Shown piece by piece: positions 1 through 10,985 of a DNA stretch of 64,000 nt. The DNA lies in the NCBI GenBank assembly GCA_000151295.1, contig GG745354.1, positions 117,196 through 181,195 on the forward strand. Direction: 5' to 3'. This DNA comes from Allomyces macrogynus ATCC 38327. Lineage: Eukaryota > Blastocladiomycota > Blastocladiomycetes > Blastocladiales > Blastocladiaceae. A model generated the notes under the pieces. The model saw nothing but the letters and a program-made list of their open reading frames with translations. It had not been told where the DNA came from and ran no database searches. The number at the start of each line of letters is the position of its first letter. Within the stretch, counting starts at the first letter, position 1. The translations under genes and the position numbers were made by a program.

Positions 1-1
1 G

Positions 2-94
2 GTGCTTGTCACGCCGGGTCAGTCGGTCGCGGCCGATGAGGTGATCATTGAGTTTGAGCCGGCGGCGGCCGAGGCCGAAGCGCCGAAGAAGTAA
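2..94 (+). CDS. C-terminal tail of a biotinyl/lipoyl-like protein (partial)
   Basis: The window opens inside a reading frame that runs 30 codons to TAA at 92-94. The residues VLVTPGQSVAADEVIIEFEP resemble the last strands of a biotinyl/lipoyl domain, where a glycine turn is followed by an alternating hydrophobic strand. Ends of this kind occur in the alpha subunits of acyl-CoA carboxylases and in related enzymes. The modified lysine would lie upstream of the window, so the assignment rests on one short strand pattern. An Ala/Glu/Lys-rich tail follows. Any other protein ending in a beta-barrel strand could look the same. Confidence 0.35.
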   Translation: MLVTPGQSVAADEVIIEFEPAAAEAEAPKK

Positions 95-1021
95 ATTGGT
101 AGCGCGTTTTCGTACACATGGTTTTATATTTGTCCTTCTCTCGCGATTCCACTGTTGCCCTGAACCGCAGACCCGTCAGACACCGGTCAGTCTTGGCCTA
201 AAGTATCGGTCAGGAACCACTGCGACCAGGACCACCGCGCATCGACAAACGGATGGAGAAGGTTGCTGTTGTTGAAGCAACTGCAGACACTTCATGTGGA
301 AACGAATGCGGGGAAAAGGTCAGAGACTCAGCAAACGACCCGGAGTTTGCGCACTTGACGCACCTGCTTCTCGCCATCACTTTTCTCGGGCCGCAGGCGA
401 CACATATAACGGCACTCTCTCCATCGTCGTGCCGACCGATAGATAATAGAGCGCCGCTCACCATGCGCGCCAGTCGGCGAGAGAATCGTGGGTCATGGAC
501 CTGCCACGTTACGCTTGCGGCTGCTGATACCATTCGACTGTTGCAATCGCACAGGTACACATCTGCCGAGCAGCGAAGGGCACGCAAGCGCGACTGCAGC
601 TCATTGTCACCCTCTTTATCCACGACCGTGTGCGAGAATGTGCAAACGTGCATGCGCACACAAAAGTTATGACGCACCAGGCTGCCAGCAGCCAGTTCAG
701 ATCAGCAAACGGTCAGGAAAGGAGAATTTTGGCGCCCGGCGCTCGTTCACGCCGATGCCAACGGGCGAAGCGTTCTCCGTTCAGGTCGATGTCGATGGGC
801 GCAGCTCTGCTCTGCCAGCTCATCTCCTCACCGCGAGCCCCGACTTACCACGCCTCCGCGCTCAGACCAACTTAAGGATCGCGCCCCCTTTTTCCACGGA
901 CCCCTCTTGCGTCCCCTCGCGTCCTCTTGCGTTCCAACAGCCGAGGTCTCCGCTTCCTCCTCTTCTCTCCCCAGTTCAGCGACCTGTCTCCCTCTCCCCA
1001 AAGACACGCCAGCCGATCGAG
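95..1021. other. Intergenic, upstream of bZIP gene
   Basis: About 930 bases hold the 3' flank of the partial gene and the presumed promoter and 5' UTR of the bZIP gene. Several short open frames overlap here on both strands, but none has a recognisable domain. From about 880 to 1020 the plus strand becomes pyrimidine-rich (CCCCTTTTTCC, CTTCCTCCTCTTCTCTCC), as is common just before fungal transcription and translation starts. Confidence 0.4.
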
Positions 1022-2369
1022 ATGTCGGACCCAGTGTACGTACCGTGGATAGCATGGATTTGTTTGTCGGTCGCTCTGGTATAGCGAGCACTCTACCCAA
1101 CCGCGTCCCGAACGAATCGCTCACGGCCGCGCCGCGAAAATGCCCCGTCGCTCCTTGCTCCACCTTCAGTCCGCCTGGTAGCTCGCCGTTCGGCTCCGCG
1201 CCGCTTTCCGCTTCATTGCCTAAAGACGCCATGGCCATTCTGATTGAGAAATTGGCGAGCCCTAACGCGGCCGCGATTTGGTCGGCTTTTGCCGCGACGT
1301 CCAACCCCACCAACGAGGACATCATCAGCGCGACCGCGACCGATCCAGCGCGTCGATCGACCCCTTCGCCGTCCGTTCACGTAGACGACTCGCTGGCGCG
1401 GCCGCGGGTCGACAAGAACCAGCTGGCCGGCGTCGAGGACACGATGTTCAACGTGTTTGTGCAGATGCCGCCGCCCACCGACGTTTCGCGCGACTCAGCC
1501 CGCGATCGTGATTTGGGTTCGATTGAGCCGCTGCCGCTTCCATTGCCACTGCCGCTCGCGACGCCACCGCATACCGACGCGTTTTTCGGACACGGGATCC
1601 CGGCCCACGTGCCAGTTACGCAACCCTCGGGTGGCGAAGCCCTGGCCACGTCGTTGCTTGCACAGTCGCTGCTGATGGCCAGCATGCTTGGTACCGACGA
1701 CCCGGCCACACTCGCCACGATCCTCACGCCGCCCGTGTCACCGACCGCGAGTCGCGGTTTGCGCGCGGTCGTCGCCGCGCCGTTCGTGGAGCAGGCCCTG
1801 GTCAAGGAGTCCGTGGCGGTGGAAGAGGTGGCCGCGGCTGTGACCCAGGAGCTGGCGCTGTCGCCGTCCCAGCCGCCGTCCCCTTCACCGATGCTGCGCG
1901 CCGTGCGCGAATTGCGGCCGCGGCGCGCCAAGGTCGAGGCGACGGAGTCCACCTCACCACGAGCGCTGCTCACGGCGGGCTCGTCTGCCACATTGGTCTC
2001 CGAGAGGGATGAGGTTGGAGACAATGTCAAGGACGAGGGTGGAGACGACGTGGAGGGCTCCAAGGGCTCGGGTACCACAGCAGAAGAGGGCCAGGGCGAT
2101 GACGTCAAGAATGCCAGCAACGACAAGCTCGAGGTGACCACAGCCGCGGGCAAGACCAAAAACAGGGAGGGCAAGAGCAAGGCGCGCAAGATCAAGGACG
2201 AGGAGGGCGGCGACGAGGAGCAGATCATGATCCCGACCAACACGCGCCGGACGGCCACCAGGTGTCCGCTCCTTCCTGTCGAGCTGCCGTACCCGAAGAA
2301 CATGATTCGCCCGGACCAGCCCATCTTGCCGCAGCGCGGCAACGGCGGGAAAAAGCGCGCGCGGTGCAA

Positions 2370-2411
<42 letters not shown>

Positions 2412-2835
2412 GGTTGCGTTGACGCCCAGGGAGAAAATGTTGCACAACCGGCGGCTGCGCAACATCATTTCGGCTCGCAAATCGCGCGCGCGCAAGCAGG
2501 CCAAGATCGAGGTGCTCGAAGCCAAGGGCACGCGGCTCGTCGAGCAGTTGCAGGAAACGGAACAGCGCGTTCAGCAACTCAAGCAGCTGATCGTGGCCAA
2601 GGACCAGGTGATTATGAATCTGATGGGTGGGGCGAAGGGGCTGGTGCACGTTGCGTCTGCCACGTCTCTTGCCGCGTCTCCCACAGTGGTTATTTCGTCG
2701 GCCGATGTGACAGCGCTCGTTGCCAACGTGAAAGCGCTCGAGCAGCATGTCGCAAATCTGGCTGCGGAAGGCAAGGGAGGCGACTACGCCCTCGATGGCG
2801 AGGCTGCCGCTTCTTCTGCAGGTGGAGTGGCTTGA
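1022..2835 (+). CDS. bZIP transcription factor
   Basis: A nuclear DNA-binding protein of the basic leucine-zipper family, predicted at 559 residues. The basic region lies near residues 431-450 and contains the diagnostic N-x2-[SA]A-x2-[SC]-R pattern as NIISARKSR. Leucines and other hydrophobics then repeat every seven residues to about 485 (VLEAKGTRLVEQLQETEQRV). The N-terminal half is Pro/Ser/Ala-rich, as in activation regions, and an aspartate run precedes the zipper. I chose ATG 1022 with an intron at 1036-1169 (donor GTACGT, pyrimidine-rich CAG acceptor), which joins in frame to give MSDPVPPGSS. The frame also stays open upstream but has no ATG. ATG 1231 (MAILIEKL) is the conservative alternative start. 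The gene ends at TGA. DNA specificity cannot be read from sequence alone. Confidence 0.85.
2371..2409 (+). repeat. GAC microsatellite coding poly-Asp
   Basis: An uninterrupted run of GAC triplets encodes about 13 aspartates directly before the bZIP basic region. Triplet length variation here would change the acidic linker without shifting the frame. Confidence 0.95.
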
Positions 2836-3839
2836 ATGATTTCATTTGGGCTACGATCGTCGGTGACGATACCAAAGAGAGACATGAAGGTATGAAGGCG
2901 GAGTGCGGCTGTTTACGCATCATCGCCAGCTGTCGTCTCTGGCATAGATATCCCAGTTTGGTTTCAAATGAATTCGATCTGTCTTTTGTGTGAATTAACC
3001 ATGAAGAGCGACTCAACCAATGAATCAAGCTTCTCGATGCGCACATCACAGATACCAAAGGCCGTTCGTTGTCTTCAGCTGTAAACTTGGTGAGTGTCGA
3101 CGCGCACGGCTTGAATCGCAATGTGAGTAGGTCTGTAACACTGCTGACACCGTCGAGCGCCATGGGCATGCCCAGGAACTCGGGCGTCGATCTCGAGTGC
3201 TGATTACAGCACTGCTCCACAAAAATCACCCATTTCGCGCGTGAAAATGCGCCGAACTCGGTCGAAGCAGTATTGCGATCAGAACACGCAGTTGCGCGGC
3301 TGACGCGAGCGGCGCTTTGAGCATCGATGCTGCCACAGCATTGTCACCAGTTAAGTTAGGACGTGGTTGGCAGAGTCATGTCCATGAACATGTGCAGTGT
3401 GAAAGCATACGTCAAAAACGCGCCAATTGCGGCGCAGGTTGCTTGATCTTCAGTCATGCCACGATTCGGATTCATGGTGTTTGGTTGTGATTTGCAATCG
3501 GGCTACAGCTGGGTCGCAGTCGCTATTCCGTTGGTCTAAGGCAAAATGCACACGATCAAACTCGATCAAACCCGATCAAACGCGATCAAACGGCCCAAAT
3601 TGGTGCATAATGCGGCCCACTTGCATGTGGGACGGCGTAGGGTCAACGTAACTCATTGCACGAGATAAGTGCGTGATTCGGGTGCCAGACGTCCGTCCAA
3701 CGTTCATGCATGTGAGCGCGGCCCACGTTTGACAAGGGCCATCAGAAGACACCAGCAGAAGCAGCTGGTTGTACTATCGTCACGCTCATCTTTGTAATTG
3801 TGTCGGCAGCCAGCTGGCTTTGTCGATGTCATGTGTACC
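2836..3839. other. Intergenic between bZIP and kelch-like copy 1
   Basis: About 1 kb with no supported gene. Open frames on either strand lack domains and have codon use unlike the flanking genes. The only structure I see is a short decamer array at 3553-3592. A hydrophobic stretch encoded around 3785-3825 (LIFVIVSAASWL) could be a remnant signal peptide of the kelch-like gene, but it is in a different frame from the exon at 3840. Confidence 0.4.
3553..3592. repeat. Decamer tandem array, 4 units
   Basis: Four consecutive copies of CGATCAAAC followed by one variable base (T, C, G, G). The array is intergenic and has no evident relation to a promoter element I can name. Confidence 0.9.
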
Positions 3840-4903
3840 ATGACCGTAGTGTGGACCACAATCATGAGCGCATGCGCCGTCGTGGGATCGAGGATCTACG
3901 TTTTCGGCGGTGACTCTGGAGTTGTGTTTTCGTGTCCTCTGTGCAGCCGTCCATGTTGCGCTATTTGAGCGTTCTGTATTGGTCCATCTGTACTCACGTT
4001 TGAAACGTCCTCTATTGACAGAGTCTGGCACAAATCCAGAACATTGACATCCCTTCAAGTGGCATCTACTCAATTGATATTGACCGCACGATTGCAACGG
4101 GGGGGGGGGGGGGGGTCAGCTGACCTGAAAACACACGGTTCTCTCGACGTGTTGTCTTGGAACGTGTACCAGGTCGCCTTTGTGCGGCCCAATGGCCAAG
4201 TTTTACTTGCTGGCGGCTTGACCAGCGATGTCAAGGATCAGGTCCCCTCCTGCACCACGTTCGTGTTTGATCCATCCACGGGCGCAGTGTCGTCCGAGCA
4301 GCTCACAGCTAATATCTCGATCAAGCATTTGGTGCTGGCGCTGGCAGCAACCAATGACGGGTCGATTTGTTTGTATCTCATTGGCGGCGGCAGCCAGTGG
4401 AATGGATCCCTGACACTGGGCTCACTGTCATTCATGGTGCTGGCGGAACGTTTGTTCGCTCGAATTTGACATCGACGGGGCCTAAGTTACGGAAATTCGC
4501 GTCCATGGGTCGATACAACGCAAAGCACCTGCTAGCAGCTCACGGATAATGGGTGGACCAGCTTTTGAAAGATCAATGGCTGCTCGAGGAACAGTTGCTC
4601 GTGTGGACTCAATTGCCTGTCACTATGGTGTATCTTGAAACCAGCATCAAGCTTTCATCTACAAGAACCGGTACCTGATTCATGTTGATGGGTGCTCAGA
4701 GGACACGACGTACGCACTCGTCGAGTATGTGGACCTGACCACATATCGCGCGTAGAATGGGAAGATTGTCAACCCATTGATGGGGCCACCGTCACTGACC
4801 ACAGGGCACATGCACGTCGTGGGCGACATGGTCAAGTAACTTGGTGGTTCCCAGTTGTCAAGCAACGGCAAGAGCACTAACATGTTTGCACTGTTCCTGA
4901 GCC
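3840..4903 (+). pseudogene. Kelch-like membrane protein, copy 1, 5' part
   Basis: This is the N-terminal part of a kelch-repeat membrane protein related to the copies at 11.9 kb and 32.7 kb. An exon at 3840-3920 encodes SACAVVGSRIYVFGG, a typical kelch strand pair. An intron at 3921-4021 (GT...ACAG) leads in frame to SLAQIQNIDIPSSG. The next exon is broken by a run of 17 G at 4099-4115, one more than the frame needs. Further kelch strands follow (VLLAGG, LYLIGGG), then more frame changes and stops (for instance around 4469, 4549 and 4755), although the paralogous segment YKNRYLIHV is still visible. The gene is cut at 4908 by the copia element, and its 3' part resumes at 10603. Multiple independent breaks make a working gene unlikely, though the G run could be an assembly error. 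Confidence 0.75.
4099..4115 (+). repeat. Homopolymer G17
   Basis: Seventeen consecutive G inside the kelch-like copy 1. The paralog at 11.9 kb has ACGGGTTCTCCC at the same place. A run of 13, 16 or 19 G would keep the frame; 17 does not. Confidence 0.95.
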
Positions 4904-4908
4904 TGATG

Positions 4909-5095
4909 TTTCGCAAGGTTGAGTGGGAGGGGGAATGCATTTGGTGTGTGCACTCTGCACTTCAGCAGTGGTGGCAACCACAACCTAGGTTGCCACTGTC
5001 ATTTACACAAGAATCCAACTCAAACAGCTCCAACAAGGAAACAATGAGGGAAGACAAAAAACAAGAAACACAAATGCGAGATGAACACTTTGACA
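4909..5095 (-). repeat. LTR at the element's 3' end
   Basis: 187 bp, ending on the plus strand with TTTGACA, so on the coding strand it begins TGTCAAAG. It differs from the other LTR at nine positions, all transitions. Coding-strand ends are TGTC...CGAAA, so the usual terminal CA is absent. Confidence 0.95.
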
Positions 5096-5105
5096 CTCCC
5101 CCACA
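5096..5105 (-). promoter_or_regulatory. Polypurine tract
   Basis: On the minus strand TGTGGGGGAG lies immediately 5' of the downstream LTR. This is the expected place for the RNase H-resistant primer of plus-strand DNA synthesis. Confidence 0.8.
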
Positions 5106-5116
5106 GCAAGCATTCC

Positions 5117-8100
5117 CTACATGTGCGGAGCAATCACTTCCACAACTCCAATCATGTCATGAAGCTTGTGGAATGCAGGAGCAGCAAGCAGCTTGGTCAA
5201 AATGTCGGCAATCTGGTTCTTTGTGTCCATGTGCTGCAGGTCAATCGTCTTCTTGGCAACTTGGTCCTGCAACCAGTGGGCATGGATCTCAACGTGTTTC
5301 GACGAGAGCAGTGCGTCCTTGGCTACACACTCCACCGACTCATTATCTTCCATGAGTGGCATTGGTCCATCCTGTTTGTACCCGAGCTCTTCCAGCAGCG
5401 CGCGTATCGTGAGGATCGTGTCGCCCGCTAAGCTTGCTGACACGTACTCAACAGCCATGGTCGACTTTGCCACAAGCGTCTGCTTCTTCAAGCGCCAGGT
5501 GACAGGGCTACCACCAACCTGTATCACAAAACCCAACGTCGACTTGCAGTCGCCACAATCCTCAGCCCAATCGGCATCAGCAAACGTGTCAAGTTTCATA
5601 TCCTTGCCCAAAAACTTGATGCCAAGGTTCGACATGCCCAACAGGTACCCAACAAGCCGCTTTGTGGCCTCGAGATGTAGTGTACCAGGTGCATGCATGA
5701 AACGGCCAAGAATTGCAGTTGCAGCGGCAATGTCTGGCTGCGTTTTGGTCACCACAAAGAGCAGCGACCCGACAATGGCGAGGTACTCGGTCTTCATGAC
5801 TGGATCAATGATCTTGGGCAACTCAAGCAGCTCCTTGAAGTCATTGGGTCACATCGGGATCACCAGCCGCATCTTTTTGGGGATCTGGAACCACTTGCCC
5901 ATTGACTTGACATACTGGCTCTGGTCAAGGTAAATTGACCCATCATCGCTGTATGTGATCTTGCACCCGAGCAACCATGCCACATCACCCAAGTCATGCA
6001 CCTTGAACTCAGACTTCAACTTGTCGACAATCCACTTGTGCAGCTCCTTGGTTGACACGACAATTGGCAAGTCATTGACATAGACTCCAATGAAGATCAC
6101 ACCCTTGCCCATCTTGTGCATGAACAGGCACTTGTCGTACTTGGACTCTGTGAATCTGAGCGAAATCAGGTAATCGGCCAAATGGCAGAACCACATGCGT
6201 GGGGCCTGCTTGGTGCTGTACAGCGCCTTAACGAGCATGCAGACCTTGTCTGAGTTCTTCTTGTCAACGAAGCCTGGTGGCTGCTCCATGAGCACGCGCT
6301 CCTTGATGTAACCATACAGGAAGGCTGTCTTGATGTCAAGCTGCAGCGGCTGGACCTTGAGATACACGGCGAGCAACAGAATCAGACGCAGCATGTCAAA
6401 TGACACAACAGGCGCAAATGTGTCTGTGTAATGCACGCCTGGAATGGCCGTGTATCCCTTGGCAACAAGTTGCGACTTGGTGTGCACAGGCTTTCCGTCT
6501 GCCCCAAGTTTCCACTTGAAGATCCAACTGGAGCGCATCACCTTGTCGCCTGGGTGGCGGTTGATGAGCACCCATGTCCCATTCTCGACGAGCGAGTTGT
6601 ACTCGTCAAATGTTGGCGCGCGCCAGTCCAGGTGTACTAGTGCTTCCTCGACCGTCTTGGGTTCCCAAACTGCACCCTGGGTGCCGACTTGAGCTGCAGC
6701 AACACATGCAAGCACCACACTTGCCGACTCAACAGACTTGCTGAGATCCGAGTCTGGGTGCACACATAGAAACAGTGTCGGCAAATCGAGATTGACAATT
6801 CTGGACAGGGGCGAGCCTGAGTCAACGCCAGGGCCAGCTAGGGAACGAACAAGAGGGGCCAAAGCGTCAGTGCAATCAGTTTTCAACTGCAACACGCGCA
6901 CTTTCTCAACTGCGTCAGCAGGACATTCGATGCCCCTTTTAGGTTCAGGATCCACCTCCCCCACGTCGGGCATACTGCGGACGCGGGCAATGGCGTCAGG
7001 ATCAAAACGGTGAGCGACCTCAGGCTGTAGGCCGTGCAAACGGCGTGATTGCTGCGCGATGGGCACTTGAGCGTCAGGTCCAAGAGCACCAACACCCCCA
7101 TCGCTCACTTCTGGTGCATCAGCCTGACGACTGGGCTCCCCCACATCCACAAGGACCCCCATCAGTCCCTGGTCCACCTGTGGCAAACCGGGCCTCTCGC
7201 CAACTTGCAGATTATCACGCTCCAACGCCGGCCCTGCCAGTGGGAGCTCGGCAATCAGGTTGACCGTGGGAAGTTGATCTGGAACTGCCATAGGCACTTG
7301 AACTTGATCACGCCACGCACCACGCCCAATCTCCTCTTCAACAACTTCATCGCCACCAACACCATCGACCACAGTTGACAGCACGTCCAGTGACCCCAAA
7401 TCAACTTGCACGGGCGACCCAACCTTGAGCTTGGCCAACAGCAACATGCGAGGAGCACCAGCAACAACACATGACTCTGCAACACAGAGCCATTTGGCAA
7501 ACTTGACATCACACGTGACAAACACCTTCTGTCCGTTCCACATGCGGTAGCTGTCGTGCGTGACCCATGGCAACTCGTCTCCATAACCAACCATGCGCAC
7601 TGCCACACCTGCAGCGAATCCGGACATGCCCAGACATGCCTGTGTTGTCGGAACAATAGTGCCACCAAGCGAGCCCCACACCTTGCACTTCGACATGTTG
7701 GGCGATGCGCCGAAAACAACCTGGTATGGCGAGCGACCACCAAGCAAGTCACTTGGCACATGGTTGTGCACATAGCACGCCACGCGCACACACTCTGGCC
7801 AGAGGGAATCTGGTGCCTTGGTGGCCATCATGGCCACACGCACCATCGACTTGAGCATACCCTGCATCTGCTCAGCAAGCCCATTTGACTCTGGCAAGTT
7901 CAGAGACATTGTTGACAAGTGCATGTGATGTGAGAGCAGAATTGAGCATAAACTGTTGCCAATGAACTTGCTACCATGGTCGCTGTGCAGCTGGCCCGCA
8001 GACACACTGAAGAACAACTCGGCATGCTTCAGCAAATTGAGAAACTGCAGTCCAAAGTCGTCCTTGCACCAGAGAAGCAGCACAAAGCACCAGTGTGAGT

Positions 8101-10113
8101 ATTCGTCCATGACTGTCGCAAAGTAGTTGACACCCCCCATGCTGACTGTCTTCATCGACACCAAATCAGCGTGGAGGACACCAAATAGTCAATTCGCACG
8201 CAAATGGCACAGTGGATGCGGCTGGCTGCACGCGTTGGCCACAAGACACGTCATGCACTTGTGTAGCAGCTTAGCCACACCCACGTCATCCTTGACGCCA
8301 TGCTCGAGTGTACACACGGCTGAAATGCAATCATGACCAACGTGAAATAGTCGCATGTGCCACAGCTCAGTGAGTGACACCTTCTTGACTGCATCGGCGA
8401 CATGTGCACCAACAGGTTGCTTACCCCAAACGTCGAGCACCTGCGTGTCCTTGGTTGGTCCCTTCTCGCACACGCCCGGGACGATCCACATATCCCCATG
8501 CCGCACGCCCTTGGTGAGCAGATCTCCTGTCTTGCAATGCACGAACTGGATGTCTCAATCCCCGAAGACAACTTGCACAGCAGTCCAATCGTACAGCTCA
8601 GAGACTGAGACAAGCGTCTTGAAGCTGGGAATGTACCAGACCAGGTCGAGGTGAACAATGTTGCCTGAAGGCGTGTGGATGCGCATCGTGCCCTTACCAA
8701 TCGGATGGCACACGTGGTGGTCACCCAGTGAGACGAGGAACCCTTCGCCAGGCCGCATGTTGTTGAGTGTAGCAAACAGCGACTTGTCACCGCAAAAGTG
8801 TGCGCCAGCAGCCGAGTCGACTTTCAGGCTCTGTGCAAGATGTGCGCGTGCCAACAAAGGCATCAGCGCGCACGCATGATGATGGTGAGGATCCAGTCCT
8901 TCATAATTCGATGCATCGACATGAATGATGGGCGGGTACGTGCCAGGCAGCATCGCCATGCCCTGATGGCTTTGACGTTCAAGTCTCACAATTTTGGGGC
9001 AGAGGGCAACAATCGGGTAGTGCACAAATCCGTCAAATTCAGCAGCACCAAAAACAACACCAGTGGCATCTGCACCACAGGCAGACGCCATCAAATGCTC
9101 ATACTCGTCCACCGACAAATGCACCATTGCATGTTTGTCACCATCCTTGGCCACAACAGTTGCACCCTTCTTTTTGCACCAGTTTGCAGTTTCAGCGCCA
9201 TTCTTGTGCTGGTGGTCCCAGTTCGGGCAGAAGTGCACATAATGACCAATCTTGCCACAGTTGTGACAGGCGTTTGTGTCCTTGTGCTTCATCACAACAA
9301 GCACCTGCGTCTCAGTCCCAGAGCTGCGTTCTAGCTGGTCAGCAGCCCCCTCGAGAATCATCTGTAATTTGACAATTGCCATTTCCTCATAGCACTCGCC
9401 CAAGGAGAGCACCATTGGCGAATACATGGGTGGCAGCGAGGAGAGCAGTGTGAGGACCAAGAACAAGTCAGCAAAGTTGGTGCGCAGGTGCAAGGACGAC
9501 TGGGCACATTCATGGTGCCGAATCACATCAAAACAGCGTTGCAAATCAGCAATGTGCTCGCAAACCACCACAGCACCAGAGCCTGACATGGGCTTCGTGA
9601 ACAGCCCCTTGACATTGGCAAGATGAGCTTGTGTGGAACACTTGTCAAAACGAGCTCGCAGCAGCACCCATGCAGCAGTGACACAGGTGGCGTCTGAGAA
9701 GACTGGCAGGAGTTCAGACGCAACAGCAGACAGCAAAACAACCTTGATGATGCTCTGGATGCACAACTTGGCCTTGTAGCTGTTGTGGGCCATGCACTTC
9801 TTGCATTTGGCACCTGCAGGACCGTTCCAATAGATTGCGTCGGCAACAAACTTGACATCTGAGTTGAGCTCAATGAGTTTCTTGAATTGCACGTCTGTCA
9901 TTTCCTCTTGCTGTTGCAGTGACACAACCTCAAAATTGGCATCAACCAAAACCTTGAAAGACCTGAGTTCAAGCAGGTCTTCAAGCTGGTTGGCGGTCAA
10001 AAAGCCGAGAAAATGGTTGGCAAACGTTGGCCAGTTCAAACCATGGCCTTGAGCATCTCAATCGTCGCTGGTTGGCTGGAGATTGGCGTCTTGACTGAGA
10101 CAGACGAGGTCAT
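5117..10113 (-). pseudogene. Copia gag-pol polyprotein, interrupted
   Basis: One long frame encodes the polyprotein, broken by in-frame TGA at 8557-8555, 8191-8189 and 5851-5849. Visible parts in order: Gag with zinc knuckle CHNCGKIGHYVHFC; a protease site VDSAAGAH in place of the usual DSGA; the integrase HHCC region (WHMRLFHVGHD...CMTC) and catalytic D, D and E in LHADLV, HSDHGSKF and LPESNGLAEQ; reverse transcriptase with QLDIKTAFLYG and a changed active site YVND (normally YVDD); RNase H with CKSTLGF and DILTKLL near the end. The likely gag start is ATG 10113 (MTSSVSVKTP), which needs one frame change near 10045. Polyprotein processing and replication would fail as the sequence stands. 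Confidence 0.9.
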
Positions 10114-10403
10114 GGTGACGGTCATGGTGCAGGTCGAAAGTTGGCAAAAATCATCAAAATCGAGTCAGAAAAATCGGCATCGCGCTGTCTCGAGTGGATG
10201 CAGCACATTTTGGGTGGTGGTGGTTCGAGTTTCAGTTGTTGTCGTCATCGTCATGGTGACGGATGGGTCCAGCATGGCCCCCACTCGGTCAGTCGGTCAA
10301 ATCGGTCCGTTTCTTGCAGAAATCGGCGAGCACAGCAGCAGCAGGTCCACGACAAGGATATCAGCAGCATTCGTTTGGTCCATGAGCACTGGGGATACGC
10401 TCA

Positions 10404-10415
10404 GGGCTCATAACC
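10404..10415 (-). promoter_or_regulatory. Primer binding site, half-tRNA initiator Met type
   Basis: The plus strand reads GGGCTCATAACC, the anticodon stem-loop sequence of eukaryotic initiator tRNA-Met with the CAU anticodon, directly abutting the LTR. The coding strand is therefore complementary to it (GGTTATGAGCCC). Internal priming of this kind, by a cleaved 5' half of tRNA-iMet, is known for Drosophila copia and differs from the usual 3'-end primer site. Confidence 0.8.
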
Positions 10416-10602
10416 TTTTGCAAGGTTGAGCGGGAGGGGGAATGCATTTGGTGTGTGCACTCTGCACTTCAGCGGTGGTGGCAACCATAACCTAGGTTGC
10501 CACCATCATTTACACAAGAATCCAACTCGAACAGCTCCAACAAGGAAACAATGAGGGAAGACAAAAAACAAGAAACACAAATGCGAGACGAACACTTCGA
10601 CA
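10416..10602 (-). repeat. LTR at the element's 5' end
   Basis: 187 bp, homologous to 4909-5095. Pairwise comparison by eye gives nine differences (about 4.8 percent), with no indels and no transversions. Confidence 0.95.
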
Positions 10603-10985
10603 TGATGCAGGTGCAGCAGCAAGAAGACAGCACGTTGCAGTTAAAGAGGGTTACGGGCATGCCCTCCACCCTGGCTTCAGATGGCTCGGCGCCATCATTA
10701 TCGCCCTTGACAACAGCATCGACTCTGCCTTCATTGGAATCTGATTCTGTGCGAAGCTCCATCAGTGCTGGGGCAATCGCAGGTCTCACTGGCACCATCC
10801 TCGTTTTTGCTGCCGGCAGTTTCTGTCTTGTGCGCTGGTGCAGCTGCATGCCAACAAATGATGCCACATCGCAGGCCCTAGCCAGCAGATCCAACACCAT
10901 TTCTGTTCTGGTCCCTCTCGTCCATATCGAGCACCCAGCTGGTGGCTGGCGGCAACGCTGCTGCGTGCACACTCCACTTGCCTAG
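10603..10985 (+). pseudogene. Kelch-like membrane protein, copy 1, 3' part
   Basis: The continuation of the kelch-like copy 1 beyond the copia insertion. The frame reads MQVQQQEDSTLQLKRVTG, matching MQVQPQKDGMLQFKWVTG in copy 2 at 12.57 kb. A serine/threonine-rich linker and one transmembrane helix follow (AGAIAGLTGTILVFAAGSF), then a short cytoplasmic tail that ends at TAG 10983-10985. The C-terminal layout, extracellular kelch repeats plus one TM segment, is shared by all three copies in the window. The part is open here, but the gene is disrupted upstream. Confidence 0.75.

Larger units (their letters stand above)
4909..10602 (-). mobile_element. Ty1/copia LTR retrotransposon, decayed
   Basis: A full-length copia-type element of 5694 bp transcribed from the minus strand. 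It has two 187-bp LTRs (4909-5095 and 10416-10602), a 5-bp target duplication TGATG (4904-4908 and 10603-10607), a purine tract next to the downstream LTR and a tRNA-like primer site next to the upstream LTR. Domain order in the coding strand is gag with zinc knuckle, protease, integrase, reverse transcriptase, RNase H, as in Ty1/copia and not Ty3/gypsy. It has inserted into the kelch-like gene in the opposite orientation. In-frame TGA codons, a frameshift near the gag start and a damaged RT active site (YVND) show it is no longer autonomous. Confidence 0.95.

Noticed and set aside
5849..8557. Recoding of TGA (as Trp or selenocysteine) in the copia polyprotein
   Set aside because: TGA ends the bZIP gene and the GST normally. 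No Trp is expected at the three positions, and CpG decay explains them.
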